Part shown: positions 37,498 to 46,166 of the stretch, piece by piece
Numbering within the stretch: position 1 is the stretch's first letter
Layout of the letters: every line of letters begins with the position of its first letter
Source: Citrobacter sp. FP75
GTDB taxonomy: Bacteria > Pseudomonadota > Gammaproteobacteria > Enterobacterales > Enterobacteriaceae
Length of the DNA stretch: 64,000 nucleotides
Assembly: GCF_018342065.1 (NCBI RefSeq)
Contig: NZ_JAFDOE010000005.1
Coordinates: 186,001 to 250,000 of the forward strand
Direction of reading: 5' to 3'
Position numbers and translations under genes: made by a program
Notes under the pieces: generated by a model
The model's input: the letters and a program-made list of their open reading frames with translations, nothing else
The model's database searches: none
What the model was told of the DNA's origin: nothing

Positions 37498-38991
37498 TTA
37501 GCCCCAGGTGACTGGCGTTGGCTTGTCACCGCGAGCTTTCATCAGCGAATCGTTGTCAATATCCTGTTTGTATTTCAGGAACTTGCCATACAGTTGTTTC
37601 TCGACTTCAGGTTGTTTGCCAATCTGATTAAGAGTTTCAAAGCGATCTTTTTTCAGGTTGTAGAGGTATTTCGGTTTATTTTCACGATCGATAATCATCT
37701 TCCAGTCGCCATCACGGATCGCCCATTCGTCAGTAGGATCATCCTGGAACGGCATATCAATGCCAAAAATAAGTGGCTTCTGACGCTCTAACGTTTTCTG
37801 TTCCAGTAATGGAACCAGAGACTGCCCATCGTAAGTACGATCTGTTGGCAGTTTAAAATTCATCATGTTTGCTAACGTCGGCATCCAATCAAGGCCATAA
37901 ACAGGCGTATCCGTTACCATCCCCTGCGGAATATGTTTACCGTACTTGATGATTGCCGGAACACGAATACCACCTTCCCATAAGTTGTCTTTACGACCGC
38001 GAAGCCCATCCGTTTCACCCGCCAGGTTCAGTTCATATACTTTACGAGCCTCGCGTGTCACTGGGCCGTTATCACTGGTGAAAATGACAATGGTGTTATC
38101 TTCTTCACCCATTGCCTTGATCTTATCCATAACTTTACCGACCTGAGCATCCATATAGCTGATGTTCGCGTAGTATTCACCCGTTCCGCGCCACGGCTTA
38201 TCCGCCCAGTCGCCATAAAACAGATCCGGATGCTGTTTCTGGTAAGCGCTCATATATTGCGAATACATGTCGAGATACTTTTTCGGCGAGGCCAGCGGGC
38301 TGTGAACTTCCGTGAACGCGACATATAAGAAGAACGGTTTGTCGTCTTTCTTGTTATCCAGCCAGTTGACGACTTCAGAACTGACAAGCTCGCCGCTAAA
38401 CGTTTCCGCTCTGCCAATGGGTTTGCCATTACGCACAAATCCCGTCGGGTGCACCATGCCATAGCGTGGGCGTTCTTTTGCATTATCCAAGGTGGAGTCG
38501 GTAACAAATCCAGCCGCATTCACCAAACCATAGTCAAACCCCATGTCCTTCGCCTGCGGTTGATCGGTGCGATCGCCCCCGGCATTCAGGTGCAATTTCC
38601 CCATCATCGCCGTGTCATACCCCTGTTGCTTTAACAGGTTGGCAATCGTCAGTTCATTTCGTCCCAACGCGACATCTTTGCCTTCAGGGATCCAGGAACG
38701 GATCCCTGTACGGAATGGCATTCGTCCGGTCAACAGCCCGGCACGAGAAGGGGAACATAGCGGAGCGGGCGCGTAATAATCCGTAAATCTCACCCCCTCC
38801 TGAGCCAGTTTGTCGATATTCGGCGTTTTAACTATTTGGTGCCCATAAACAGCCAGATCGCCATAGCCTAAATCGTCTGCAAGTATGATGACTAAGTTAG
38901 GACGTTTATCCGCAGCTGCCTGCGCGGTAGACGATACGCTTCCGGCACATAAGGCCAGTCCGATCATACTGGCAACAACAGTTCTTTTCAT
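37498..38991 (-). CDS. Exported arylsulfatase (Cys-type)
   Basis: A 497-residue sulfatase with a Sec signal peptide (MKRTVVASMIGLALCAG, cleavage after AQA near residue 25), so periplasmic. The formylglycine site is Cys79 in PLCSPSRAGLLTGR, the consensus C-x-P-S-R. Metal ligands are in LADDLGYGD and FTSDNGP. It is the first gene of the sulfatase-maturase-zinc-ribbon unit. The Cys-type site fits modification by the adjacent radical-SAM maturase or an aerobic enzyme. The ester substrate is not known. Confidence 0.92.
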   Translation of the reverse strand: MKRTVVASMIGLALCAGSVSSTAQAAADKRPNLVIILADDLGYGDLAVYGHQIVKTPNIDKLAQEGVRFTDYYAPAPLCSPSRAGLLTGRMPFRTGIRSWIPEGKDVALGRNELTIANLLKQQGYDTAMMGKLHLNAGGDRTDQPQAKDMGFDYGLVNAAGFVTDSTLDNAKERPRYGMVHPTGFVRNGKPIGRAETFSGELVSSEVVNWLDNKKDDKPFFLYVAFTEVHSPLASPKKYLDMYSQYMSAYQKQHPDLFYGDWADKPWRGTGEYYANISYMDAQVGKVMDKIKAMGEEDNTIVIFTSDNGPVTREARKVYELNLAGETDGLRGRKDNLWEGGIRVPAIIKYGKHIPQGMVTDTPVYGLDWMPTLANMMNFKLPTDRTYDGQSLVPLLEQKTLERQKPLIFGIDMPFQDDPTDEWAIRDGDWKMIIDRENKPKYLYNLKKDRFETLNQIGKQPEVEKQLYGKFLKYKQDIDNDSLMKARGDKPTPVTWG

Positions 38992-39562
38992 TTCAACTCC
39001 TTTGAATTATCACATCACCAATTACGCAATAGACTTGCCAAAAGGCTTAATATTTTCGGTTGATTTCTGGCACTCACTATTACATCAGCATGCAATAAAG
39101 AGCGATTGTAAAAATAAAGGAATATATATTCATATATATTATATTAATAATGAAAACGTCACTCTCACTTATATAAACCAACCAGAAAAGTCTATTAAAA
39201 AGCCGCACAACAACAAGTGACGGAGATCTCAAATACCTCCGCTACCCTCTCTATCTCTCGTTAATGTCAGCATATGTTGCTTTCCTGACACTAAGTAACT
39301 AATAGCGAAGAAATCATACAAAAAAGAATATTGCGAACATCGATAAAAAAATATTCACGTTACTTCCGTAACACGCCTTATATTAAAAAAAACATAAAGT
39401 TAGCATTAAAAAAACAACATCGCCCGACACTTTCCAGAATTAATATGCGAACACTGGTATTTTTGCGACATCTATCACTCACGAACAAAACATCAACCAA
39501 TAGACTTCCATTTTTTCGAAAGCATTACCCTTTGTTATTGTCTTTATCTCATGGAGCTGAGC
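38992..39562. other. AT-rich divergent promoter region, no gene seen
   Basis: This 570-bp gap separates the sulfatase gene from the divergent channel gene. It is strongly AT-rich (for example 39120-39180), contains short TA-rich repeats, and must hold both promoters. An 83-codon frame at 39331-39582 is open but has a lysine-rich, low-complexity product and overlaps the channel start, so it is not called. Confidence 0.6.
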
Positions 39563-40321
39563 ATGAACAAAAAATATATTAATAGCCTACTTAGTGCATG
39601 CCTTATCTTATCCTGTTTTAATGGTCATTCAGCCGAACTAAAACGCGTATATGGAAAAATTAGTCTCGGGTATGGTGACTGGAATAAAGGTTTTGTAAAC
39701 GTCGATCGTGGCGAAGTATGGAAAGCGGTAGCCGATTTTGGTGCCGTTTTCGACAGAGGCGAATTTGCATCTTTTTATGAGATGAATGTGCTTAACCACC
39801 CAGTAGAAGGACGTAACCATGTCACGCAATTCTTAGGTCATTATCGTCCGATTGAGGGTTCTGATTTTACGGCAATGATGAAACTCTATATGTCGATGGA
39901 AAACAAATTTGGCGATGAGCTGAATATGATGTATGGCATTGGCTATTTAGGATTGGTTGAAAAATCCTGGTTTATCAAGCCGTATCTAGCTATTCATAAT
40001 TTATCTAACGACTACAATTCCAAAACCTACGGACAAGCAACAGGTTTTAACGGCTATGTTGCTGGTTGGGTAGCAGCCTATAATTTTGAACTTTTTAATG
40101 AGCGTTTTGCCATTTCTAACTGGAATGAAATTGAGTTCGATCGTAACGATGCCTATGCAGAGCAGCAAGGCGGTGATACTGGTTTAAACGGCGCACTCAC
40201 CTTCACCTGGAAATTTATGCCCAGATGGACAGCCTCAGTATCCTATCGCTATTTCAATAATAAGCTGGGATACGACGGTTATGGTGACCGTATGAATTAC
40301 CTGATTGGTTTCGAGTTTTAA
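39563..40321 (+). CDS. Tsx/OmpK-family nucleoside-type outer-membrane channel
   Basis: A 252-residue outer-membrane protein with a signal peptide (cleavage after HSA, residue 24) and a terminal phenylalanine (YLIGFEF), as required for barrel assembly. The pattern of alternating residues and blocks such as YGDWNKGFVNVDRGEVW and LGHYRPIEGSDF fit the Tsx/OmpK nucleoside-specific channel family. The ATG at 39563 follows GGAGCTGAGC; an upstream ATG at 39551 lacks a ribosome site. It is 113 bp before a 5'-nucleotidase gene, with no terminator between, so nucleoside uptake is a likely theme. Confidence 0.85.
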   Translation: MNKKYINSLLSACLILSCFNGHSAELKRVYGKISLGYGDWNKGFVNVDRGEVWKAVADFGAVFDRGEFASFYEMNVLNHPVEGRNHVTQFLGHYRPIEGSDFTAMMKLYMSMENKFGDELNMMYGIGYLGLVEKSWFIKPYLAIHNLSNDYNSKTYGQATGFNGYVAGWVAAYNFELFNERFAISNWNEIEFDRNDAYAEQQGGDTGLNGALTFTWKFMPRWTASVSYRYFNNKLGYDGYGDRMNYLIGFEF

Positions 40322-40434
40322 TTCTTATCAATCTAGTAAATATAACACTTACATGTGTTCTCCTGATGTGCATCCAATATGGCATGGATGTATTGTGATG
40401 TTATTCTTTAATGTAGCGCAAATGGATGGGTAAT

Positions 40435-41997
40435 ATGAAACAGAAATTTTCGGTATCTCTACTTTCACTCTGCATAGGTCTGTCTTCTGCAATCTCTTTA
40501 TCAGCAAATGCCAGAGATATCACTATTTATTACACTAACGACTTACATGCCCATGTAACGCCGGAAATTATTCCTTATGTATCTAAGACACGTCCGGTGG
40601 GCGGTTTTGCACCTATTTCAAAAATCGTCAAAGATGCAAAAGCGAATGAAAAAGATGTATTTTTCTTTGATGCGGGCGATTATTTCACGGGACCATTTAT
40701 CAGTACGCTGACTAAAGGCGAAGCCATTGTTGATATTTTAAACACAATGCCTTATGACGCCGTTTCTGTCGGTAACCATGAATTCGATCATGGACATGAG
40801 AATCTGATAAAGCAACTGAGCAAGATGAAATTCCCGGTACTATTGGATAACGTCTTTTACAGCGGCACGGATACTCCGTTAATTAAAGATCCGTATACCA
40901 TTGTAGAAAAAGACGGGTTAAAAATCGGCGTCATCGGCATGCATGGCGTTTCTGCATTCTATGAAGCTATTGCCGCTGGTGTACGTGAAGGCGTTGACTG
41001 TCGTGATCCTATTCCTTATGTGAAAAAACAGCTGGAAGAATTAAAAGGTAAAGTTGACCTAACCGTTCTGCTTGCCCACGAAGGCGTGCCGGGTATGCAG
41101 TCCAGCGCGGGCGAGGCTGATGTAGCCCGTGCGCTGAAAACTGACGTTGAGATGGCTAAATCACTTGAAGGCTATGGCCTTAACGTTCTGATTACCGGCC
41201 ATGCGCACAAAGGTACGCCAGAGCCGATTAAAGTTGGCGAGACCCTAGTCGTTTCCACCGATGCTTACACTATTGAATTAGGTAAGCTGGTGCTTGACTG
41301 GAACCCGAAAACTAAGAAAGTGGACAGCTATAACGGCAAGCTAATCACAATGTATGCCGACACTTATAAGCCGGATCCTGAAACGCAGGCTAAAATTGAC
41401 GAATGGAATCAAAAAGTTAAGAAAATTACCGATGAAGTGGTCGCTCACTCTCCAGAAATACTGACCCGTTCTTACGGCGAATCCGCGCCAACCGGCAATT
41501 TAATCACCGACGCGTTGATGGCAACTGTTCCTTATGCCGACGCCTCTTTCTATAACGCTGGTGGGATCCGTACCGAACTGCCGAAAGGCAACATCACCTA
41601 TGGCGATGTGCTGAGTATGTATCCGTTCACCAATGATGTAATGAGCATGGAAATCAGCGGTAAAGATCTGAAATCCATTATGTCACACGCAGCCGATCTG
41701 AAAAATGGCACTCTGCACGTATCGAAAACAGTACAGTTTAAATATGACAGCACCAAACCACTAGGCCAGCGTATTGTCGAATTTGATATCAAAGGCAAAT
41801 CGGTAGAAGACAATAAGCTCTATACCGTCGCGCTAGATTCATTCATCGGTAAAGGCGGTGGCGGATTTACTTTCACGAAAGGGAAAAATATCAAATATAT
41901 CGGAATACAAACAGCACCAGCGATTGTTAACTATATGAAGAAGGTCAATAATATTCAGCCTGATCACACAATGCGTGTTGATGATATCAGCAAATAA
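40435..41997 (+). CDS. Periplasmic 5'-nucleotidase/2',3'-cyclic phosphodiesterase-family protein
   Basis: A 520-residue UshA-like phosphohydrolase with a signal peptide (cleavage after ANA, residue 26). The N-terminal metallophosphatase domain has the di-metal motifs TNDLHAH (Asp36, His38), DAGDYFTG, VGNHEFDHG and ITGHAHKG. The C-terminal substrate-binding domain has ESAPTGNLITDAL and YNAGGIRTELP. The start at 40435 is used because it begins directly with the signal peptide; an in-frame ATG three codons upstream is possible. It pairs with the preceding Tsx-like channel to release and pass nucleosides. UshA itself is elsewhere in E. coli. Confidence 0.9.
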   Translation: MKQKFSVSLLSLCIGLSSAISLSANARDITIYYTNDLHAHVTPEIIPYVSKTRPVGGFAPISKIVKDAKANEKDVFFFDAGDYFTGPFISTLTKGEAIVDILNTMPYDAVSVGNHEFDHGHENLIKQLSKMKFPVLLDNVFYSGTDTPLIKDPYTIVEKDGLKIGVIGMHGVSAFYEAIAAGVREGVDCRDPIPYVKKQLEELKGKVDLTVLLAHEGVPGMQSSAGEADVARALKTDVEMAKSLEGYGLNVLITGHAHKGTPEPIKVGETLVVSTDAYTIELGKLVLDWNPKTKKVDSYNGKLITMYADTYKPDPETQAKIDEWNQKVKKITDEVVAHSPEILTRSYGESAPTGNLITDALMATVPYADASFYNAGGIRTELPKGNITYGDVLSMYPFTNDVMSMEISGKDLKSIMSHAADLKNGTLHVSKTVQFKYDSTKPLGQRIVEFDIKGKSVEDNKLYTVALDSFIGKGGGGFTFTKGKNIKYIGIQTAPAIVNYMKKVNNIQPDHTMRVDDISK

Positions 41998-42023
41998 CGA
42001 TTAATTTATCTCATATTTAAACT

Positions 42024-42057
42024 CAATGCGGTCACATAAGTGGCCGCATTGTTTTAT
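42024..42057. terminator. Bidirectional terminator between nucleotidase and sulfotransferase 2
   Basis: A 12-bp stem CAATGCGGTCAC/GTGGCCGCATTG with a four-base loop is followed by TTTTAT on the plus strand, between two convergent stop codons. Confidence 0.9.
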
Positions 42058-42063
42058 CATTGG

Positions 42064-43776
42064 TTAAAATAATGGAAGCTTATAAACTCTAAAAGCTGAG
42101 ATATCATAGCGATAATCATCACCATTTACTTCAGCATTTTTATAATAACCTGACGTTACCGTCGCTTCAAACAGAAGCTGTTTCGTCTGTTTATTGATCT
42201 CTTGTAATACCAACATCCCCAGTGCCTGGCTTCCATCCTGTGGATCCACAATATCACTGTATCCCGGTTGGGCAGATAGAGGACGACCATTTTCATCCAT
42301 AGTACTTGCACCAAAATGGATGACCAGATTACCATTGTTCAATAAATGCTTGGCGCTAACAAAACTGCTGTAGCCCCTGCTCCCGACCTCATCTTTCCCA
42401 TATTCATACGAGCGTGTTACCGTCATCGTATTTAAATCAATTTTAAACTGAACTACCCGGCTAAAGTTGTCAATTGGCAACAAGCTACTGGCATCGTCTC
42501 GAGAACGATAATTTCCATTGTCAAAAACTAAGAACTCCAGAATACCGCTCTCGGCATTTGGAATCTCTACAATATTATGCTGTCCCCATGTCCAAAAGTT
42601 ACTATTTGCTGAATCAATCCCATCTTGCGTCGAAAAATCGAATAGGGGATTTCCAGACTCATCGACTGGAGTAAGCAAGTATTGTGCAAAATCAGCCCCC
42701 CACCCCTCGTGATCAGCCATAATAAAACGTAATTGGCCAGAGTCGACATCAACACCGAAAACAGCACTCTGGTGACGCCCGGATGAAACTAATAAGTTAT
42801 TGGTAGTATTAATATAACTTTGGTTAATATGTAGCCAGTCATCCATTGTTGCTGATTGACCTGGCGCACTCCCTGATGGACGTGGGGCTCGTGAATAATC
42901 CATTACTTTTAGCATGTCGTAGTATGCAACTTCAAACCCTGTTGTTAGATCGATAATAGAGACACCGTCTTTACCAGTTGAATAATCATCCGGACGACCA
43001 TTACTGTACTCAGACGGGGCAATGGCAAGACTTCCATTTAATGGTAGGATGGAATGATGAAACTCATTATCAAGTAAATAAACGGTATATACTCGGCCCA
43101 TAACATCAAATTCATACATATCTAAACAGTGATTAATGCCTTGGGATGTCGCCAAAAAATGACCGTTATCCATCCGCACAAAATTATAGGAAGGGATATC
43201 TTGCGATACATACCAACGTACTATTCCGTTTTGATCAAACGCCAAATTGTAACGATCAAAATATGTTGAGAAGTAAAGTCCATCAGCTATCAATGATGGG
43301 TCTTCAACACTGTGAGTTACAGTAATGATGGGGAAACCAAGATTAATATCAGCAGAGTCAGATGGAGGTAAAGCGGCAGGTGTCACTATATATTGGCCAA
43401 CAATCTGCGACTCTAACATTAATGTGATTACATTATCCTCTCCGGAAATCAAGCCTGATACAGGGATTAGGTTTGTACCATTTTGAGCTGAGTATATCCA
43501 CGATAAAATAACATTATTGCCATTACGATCCTGGACACTAATAGTCAAATCTTCATTCTTATTTGCCCAAACGCCCAAGTAAAGAGTTAAAGGAGCTGTA
43601 TCATATGGATCTAAAGTAATTAATGCATTGCTATAACTATTATTTTCTGTAACTGCGGAGAATAAACCTTGGTAGATTGCATTATGCGCAAGCACCATCG
43701 TGTTATTAACATCAATTTTTTGATTAACAGGAGGACGAGGAGCGGGGTGCTTTAAAAATAAATTATTAATGTTCAT
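42064..43776 (-). CDS. Arylsulfate sulfotransferase, copy 2 (no signal peptide)
   Basis: A 570-residue paralogue of the protein at 33.1 kb, with the same architecture and active-site motifs: HHS (240-242), DWLHINQ (His316), SGRHQS (Arg334, His335), WGQHN (His400). It also lacks a signal peptide (MNINNLFLKHPAPRPPVNQ). It differs in having a single cysteine (Cys217): the C-terminal cysteine cluster of copy 1 is replaced by Phe, Ala and Ala. It is convergent with the nucleotidase gene and preceded by a long AT-rich region. Sulfate transfer between phenols is inferred from the family. Confidence 0.88.
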   Translation of the reverse strand: MNINNLFLKHPAPRPPVNQKIDVNNTMVLAHNAIYQGLFSAVTENNSYSNALITLDPYDTAPLTLYLGVWANKNEDLTISVQDRNGNNVILSWIYSAQNGTNLIPVSGLISGEDNVITLMLESQIVGQYIVTPAALPPSDSADINLGFPIITVTHSVEDPSLIADGLYFSTYFDRYNLAFDQNGIVRWYVSQDIPSYNFVRMDNGHFLATSQGINHCLDMYEFDVMGRVYTVYLLDNEFHHSILPLNGSLAIAPSEYSNGRPDDYSTGKDGVSIIDLTTGFEVAYYDMLKVMDYSRAPRPSGSAPGQSATMDDWLHINQSYINTTNNLLVSSGRHQSAVFGVDVDSGQLRFIMADHEGWGADFAQYLLTPVDESGNPLFDFSTQDGIDSANSNFWTWGQHNIVEIPNAESGILEFLVFDNGNYRSRDDASSLLPIDNFSRVVQFKIDLNTMTVTRSYEYGKDEVGSRGYSSFVSAKHLLNNGNLVIHFGASTMDENGRPLSAQPGYSDIVDPQDGSQALGMLVLQEINKQTKQLLFEATVTSGYYKNAEVNGDDYRYDISAFRVYKLPLF

Positions 43777-44218
43777 ATTATTACCTTTTAAAAATATTTT
43801 ATTTAATGTCGATAATATAGTCCCGACACATTTAAAATATTGATAAAAGAACTGCAGTACAAATCAGTAAATATAAAAAATAATTTATGATATTTTTAAT
43901 ATGGAAATGGATATTTTGTGACCCTAACACTATATATAGATATAGCATCATTAGATACGATGATAAACATTTCAGCATGAATTTCTTATAAACAATGCCA
44001 TCCGACCTATGCCAGACAACTTCCCCCTCTTATCGCACACCACCAAATGCCAGATGAATACTTAAAAGTCCATTTAAGTGGGAATTCATAATTGCTAAAT
44101 AAGTACTTTTTTTTGTGAAACAGGTCTTTTTTACATTTAATAAAAACATATTCATATTGAATCACAGGAAGTTAATATTTATTCTTTCCTGACATATCAA
44201 CTAATATCTGGTATATAA
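43777..44218. other. AT-rich intergenic region, no gene seen
   Basis: This 440-bp stretch between sulfotransferase 2 and the ToxR-like gene (divergent) is among the most AT-rich in the window. It must contain both promoters. I find no credible open frame and no clear palindrome. High AT content suggests H-NS binding (inference). Confidence 0.55.
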
Positions 44219-44656
44219 ATGACCATCTACATCATTAAAAACTGTTGTATATATGATAACATCAATCATGAGTTAAAAAGTAGAGATGGAACGAGAACTG
44301 TAAAGCTTACGTACATGCGCTCCAGATGTTTAGATTTCATACTCACCCATACTCAAGAGCTTGTTATCAGAAAAAACCAAATCTCAATGGCATTATGGGA
44401 GGAACGAAGCGAATTTATAAGTGACGCAAACTTAACTCAGCTGTTTTATCTGGTCAGAAAAGACCTCAGAATATTTGGGATTGATGACTTATTTATTACA
44501 ATACCCAGACAAGGAATAAAGATTAACGATAACATAGAGATTAAGCATGTTGAAAACAACAAAAATATCAATCAAAAAAAATATATCCACTATATAATAT
44601 TAGGTTTAATTATCCTTACTATCACCTGTGTAGCAAATTTATTTTACCTCCCATAG
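44219..44656 (+). CDS. Short ToxR/CadC-like membrane-anchored transcription regulator
   Basis: A 145-residue protein with an OmpR/ToxR-type winged helix (about residues 16-98: TVKLTYMRSRCLDFILTH, ISMALWEERSEFISDANLTQL, LFITIPRQGIKI), a lysine/asparagine-rich linker, and one transmembrane helix near the C-terminus (YIHYIILGLIILTITCVANLFYL). Only about two residues would project into the periplasm, so it lacks the sensor domain of CadC or ToxR. It is convergent with the holin-like gene. AT-rich codon use suggests horizontal origin. Target genes are unknown. Confidence 0.8.
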   Translation: MTIYIIKNCCIYDNINHELKSRDGTRTVKLTYMRSRCLDFILTHTQELVIRKNQISMALWEERSEFISDANLTQLFYLVRKDLRIFGIDDLFITIPRQGIKINDNIEIKHVENNKNINQKKYIHYIILGLIILTITCVANLFYLP

Positions 44657-44662
44657 GATGAG

Positions 44663-44682
44663 AATGCCCACGGATGGGCATT
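44663..44682. terminator. Bidirectional hairpin between ToxR-like and holin-like genes
   Basis: AATGCCCA, loop CGGA, TGGGCATT: a perfect 8-bp stem lying between two convergent stop codons only 31 bp apart. Confidence 0.8.
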
Positions 44683-44687
44683 ACTAA

Positions 44688-45011
44688 TCATTTAACAAAA
44701 ATTTGCGTGATTTTGGTCTTCAATATTTTCAATACAGGTCCAGCAAAAACACCGCCAAGTCCTGACAATATGAGTATCATATTAGTGCTGTAGCCTTTAT
44801 CAATAGCAATACCTGAAAGCAAAAAACCAGAAAAACATGATATGATAACTTGTTTTAAACATCCTTTGATATTTTTATGTATTCGACCTCTACTTTCTCT
44901 CAAGAGATAACTGACTACTCCCCCCCATGCACTAACGACTATAACAGCAAGAATAATCTCAAATTCTATAATAGCCCGTTGAGCAGGTTCAGAACTGATT
45001 ACCATGGACAT
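44688..45011 (-). CDS. Holin-like small membrane protein
   Basis: A 107-residue protein with three hydrophobic segments (about 13-37, 52-69, 76-96) separated by short basic loops, and a charged C-terminus (KILKTKITQIFVK). The block AVIVVSAWGGVVSYLLRE recalls phage class I/III holins (LydA-type). AAGGA precedes the ATG. It is 13 bp downstream of a LysR regulator gene. No endolysin or spanin gene follows, in contrast to the holin-endolysin-spanin-chitinase set I recall at this site in Salmonella, so it looks like a remnant. Function unproven. Confidence 0.68.
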   Translation of the reverse strand: MSMVISSEPAQRAIIEFEIILAVIVVSAWGGVVSYLLRESRGRIHKNIKGCLKQVIISCFSGFLLSGIAIDKGYSTNMILILSGLGGVFAGPVLKILKTKITQIFVK

Positions 45012-45024
45012 AATAAATTCCTTA

Positions 45025-45978
45025 TCATTTTATAGGTGAATATATGGACTGCAGCCTCATAATCCATTCTCGAAGTATGTCGTAATATTTATTCTTTTTA
45101 TATAACGAAGCATAAACAGGCAGCATTTTAAAAATAAAATCATCAGGCAATGTTAATATTTTTATACTATACCCCATTATCTCCTTAAAAAAAGAAGCTA
45201 ACGTAATGGGAATAATACAAATCATATTTGTATTTTCTACTATATTCATCAGGCCTAACATTGAGTCACTACGATAACCTACTTTACGAACTAATTTAAA
45301 TTCGGCATTGTTTTTATAAAGAGAAAATTCTTCCATTAGTTCTTGAGAAAAGATATCTGATTGATATACGGCATGTGGAAAAGAATAATAGTGGTGTGGT
45401 AACAACTCATCCAAAGTTGATAGCGGACTACTTACACCACAAACACAAACGTAATCCCTAAACACATCAATGAGATGTACTTCAATATCAGATCGTTGTG
45501 GTGGGGAAAGATTAATAAGTATATCTCCCGTACCAGATGATAACATACTGGCTAAATTAACTTTACTATTTTTATTAACTGAGTAATGATTTATTGTATA
45601 TTTTTTGGTTAGCTCAGAGCTTTTAATAAAACATGAAAGATAATAATTTTCGACAATATCGCTGCCTAATAATGTTATAACATGGGATTCATTATTATCA
45701 TTTGAGAGAGAGTATGTATCGTTAATAATATGCAGGACATGACTATACGATTTATAGAGTTCTAATCCTTTTTTCGTCGGTGTCAGTCCCATCTGGGTTC
45801 TTTCAAAGAGCTTAAAAGAATAAGTGTTTTGCAGGCGATTCAATGCTTGAGAAATTGCTGCTGGAGTTAGCGACAACCTATCAGAAGCTCTGGAAGCGTT
45901 TCCTGATTCAACTACAGCATTAAATATCTTAATTAAATTAAAGTCGAAATTACAATGTTGATCAAGTGTCCTGTTCAT
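45025..45978 (-). CDS. LysR-family transcriptional regulator
   Basis: A 317-residue LysR-type regulator. The N-terminal helix-turn-helix is at about residues 15-60 (FNLIKIFNAVVESGNASRASDRLSLTPAAISQALNRL in family terms), and the remainder is a periplasmic-binding-like effector domain. GGAGGT lies six bases before the ATG. Codon use is strongly AT-rich (many ATA, AAT, TTA), unlike the flanking dnaJ. It appears to head a two-gene unit with the holin-like gene. No specific effector can be assigned. Confidence 0.87.
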   Translation of the reverse strand: MNRTLDQHCNFDFNLIKIFNAVVESGNASRASDRLSLTPAAISQALNRLQNTYSFKLFERTQMGLTPTKKGLELYKSYSHVLHIINDTYSLSNDNNESHVITLLGSDIVENYYLSCFIKSSELTKKYTINHYSVNKNSKVNLASMLSSGTGDILINLSPPQRSDIEVHLIDVFRDYVCVCGVSSPLSTLDELLPHHYYSFPHAVYQSDIFSQELMEEFSLYKNNAEFKLVRKVGYRSDSMLGLMNIVENTNMICIIPITLASFFKEIMGYSIKILTLPDDFIFKMLPVYASLYKKNKYYDILREWIMRLQSIYSPIK

Positions 45979-46113
45979 TTATACCTCCTATTATGCTGAG
46001 AAACAAAATAAGAGAAAACCTTTATCTTAGAAAATCATTTCTCATCATCTCTCCTGAATTCTCTTTTTTATACGTATAGTTAGCCAGTGGTTTCTGGTCT
46101 TCTATAGTCAAAT

Positions 46114-46147
46114 AAAAAGCCCTGGATTTTACAATCCAGGGCTTTTA
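46114..46147. terminator. Terminator after dnaJ
   Basis: AAAAGCCCTGGATT, five-base loop, AATCCAGGGCTTTT: a stem with A and T runs on both sides, 20 bases after the dnaJ stop. Confidence 0.93.
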
Positions 46148-46166
46148 AACGATTTAGCACTAATTA

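Noticed and set aside
39331-39582. An 83-codon frame in the gap before the Tsx-like gene
   Set aside because: Lysine/arginine-rich and low in complexity, overlaps the channel gene start in another frame and has no clear ribosome site.
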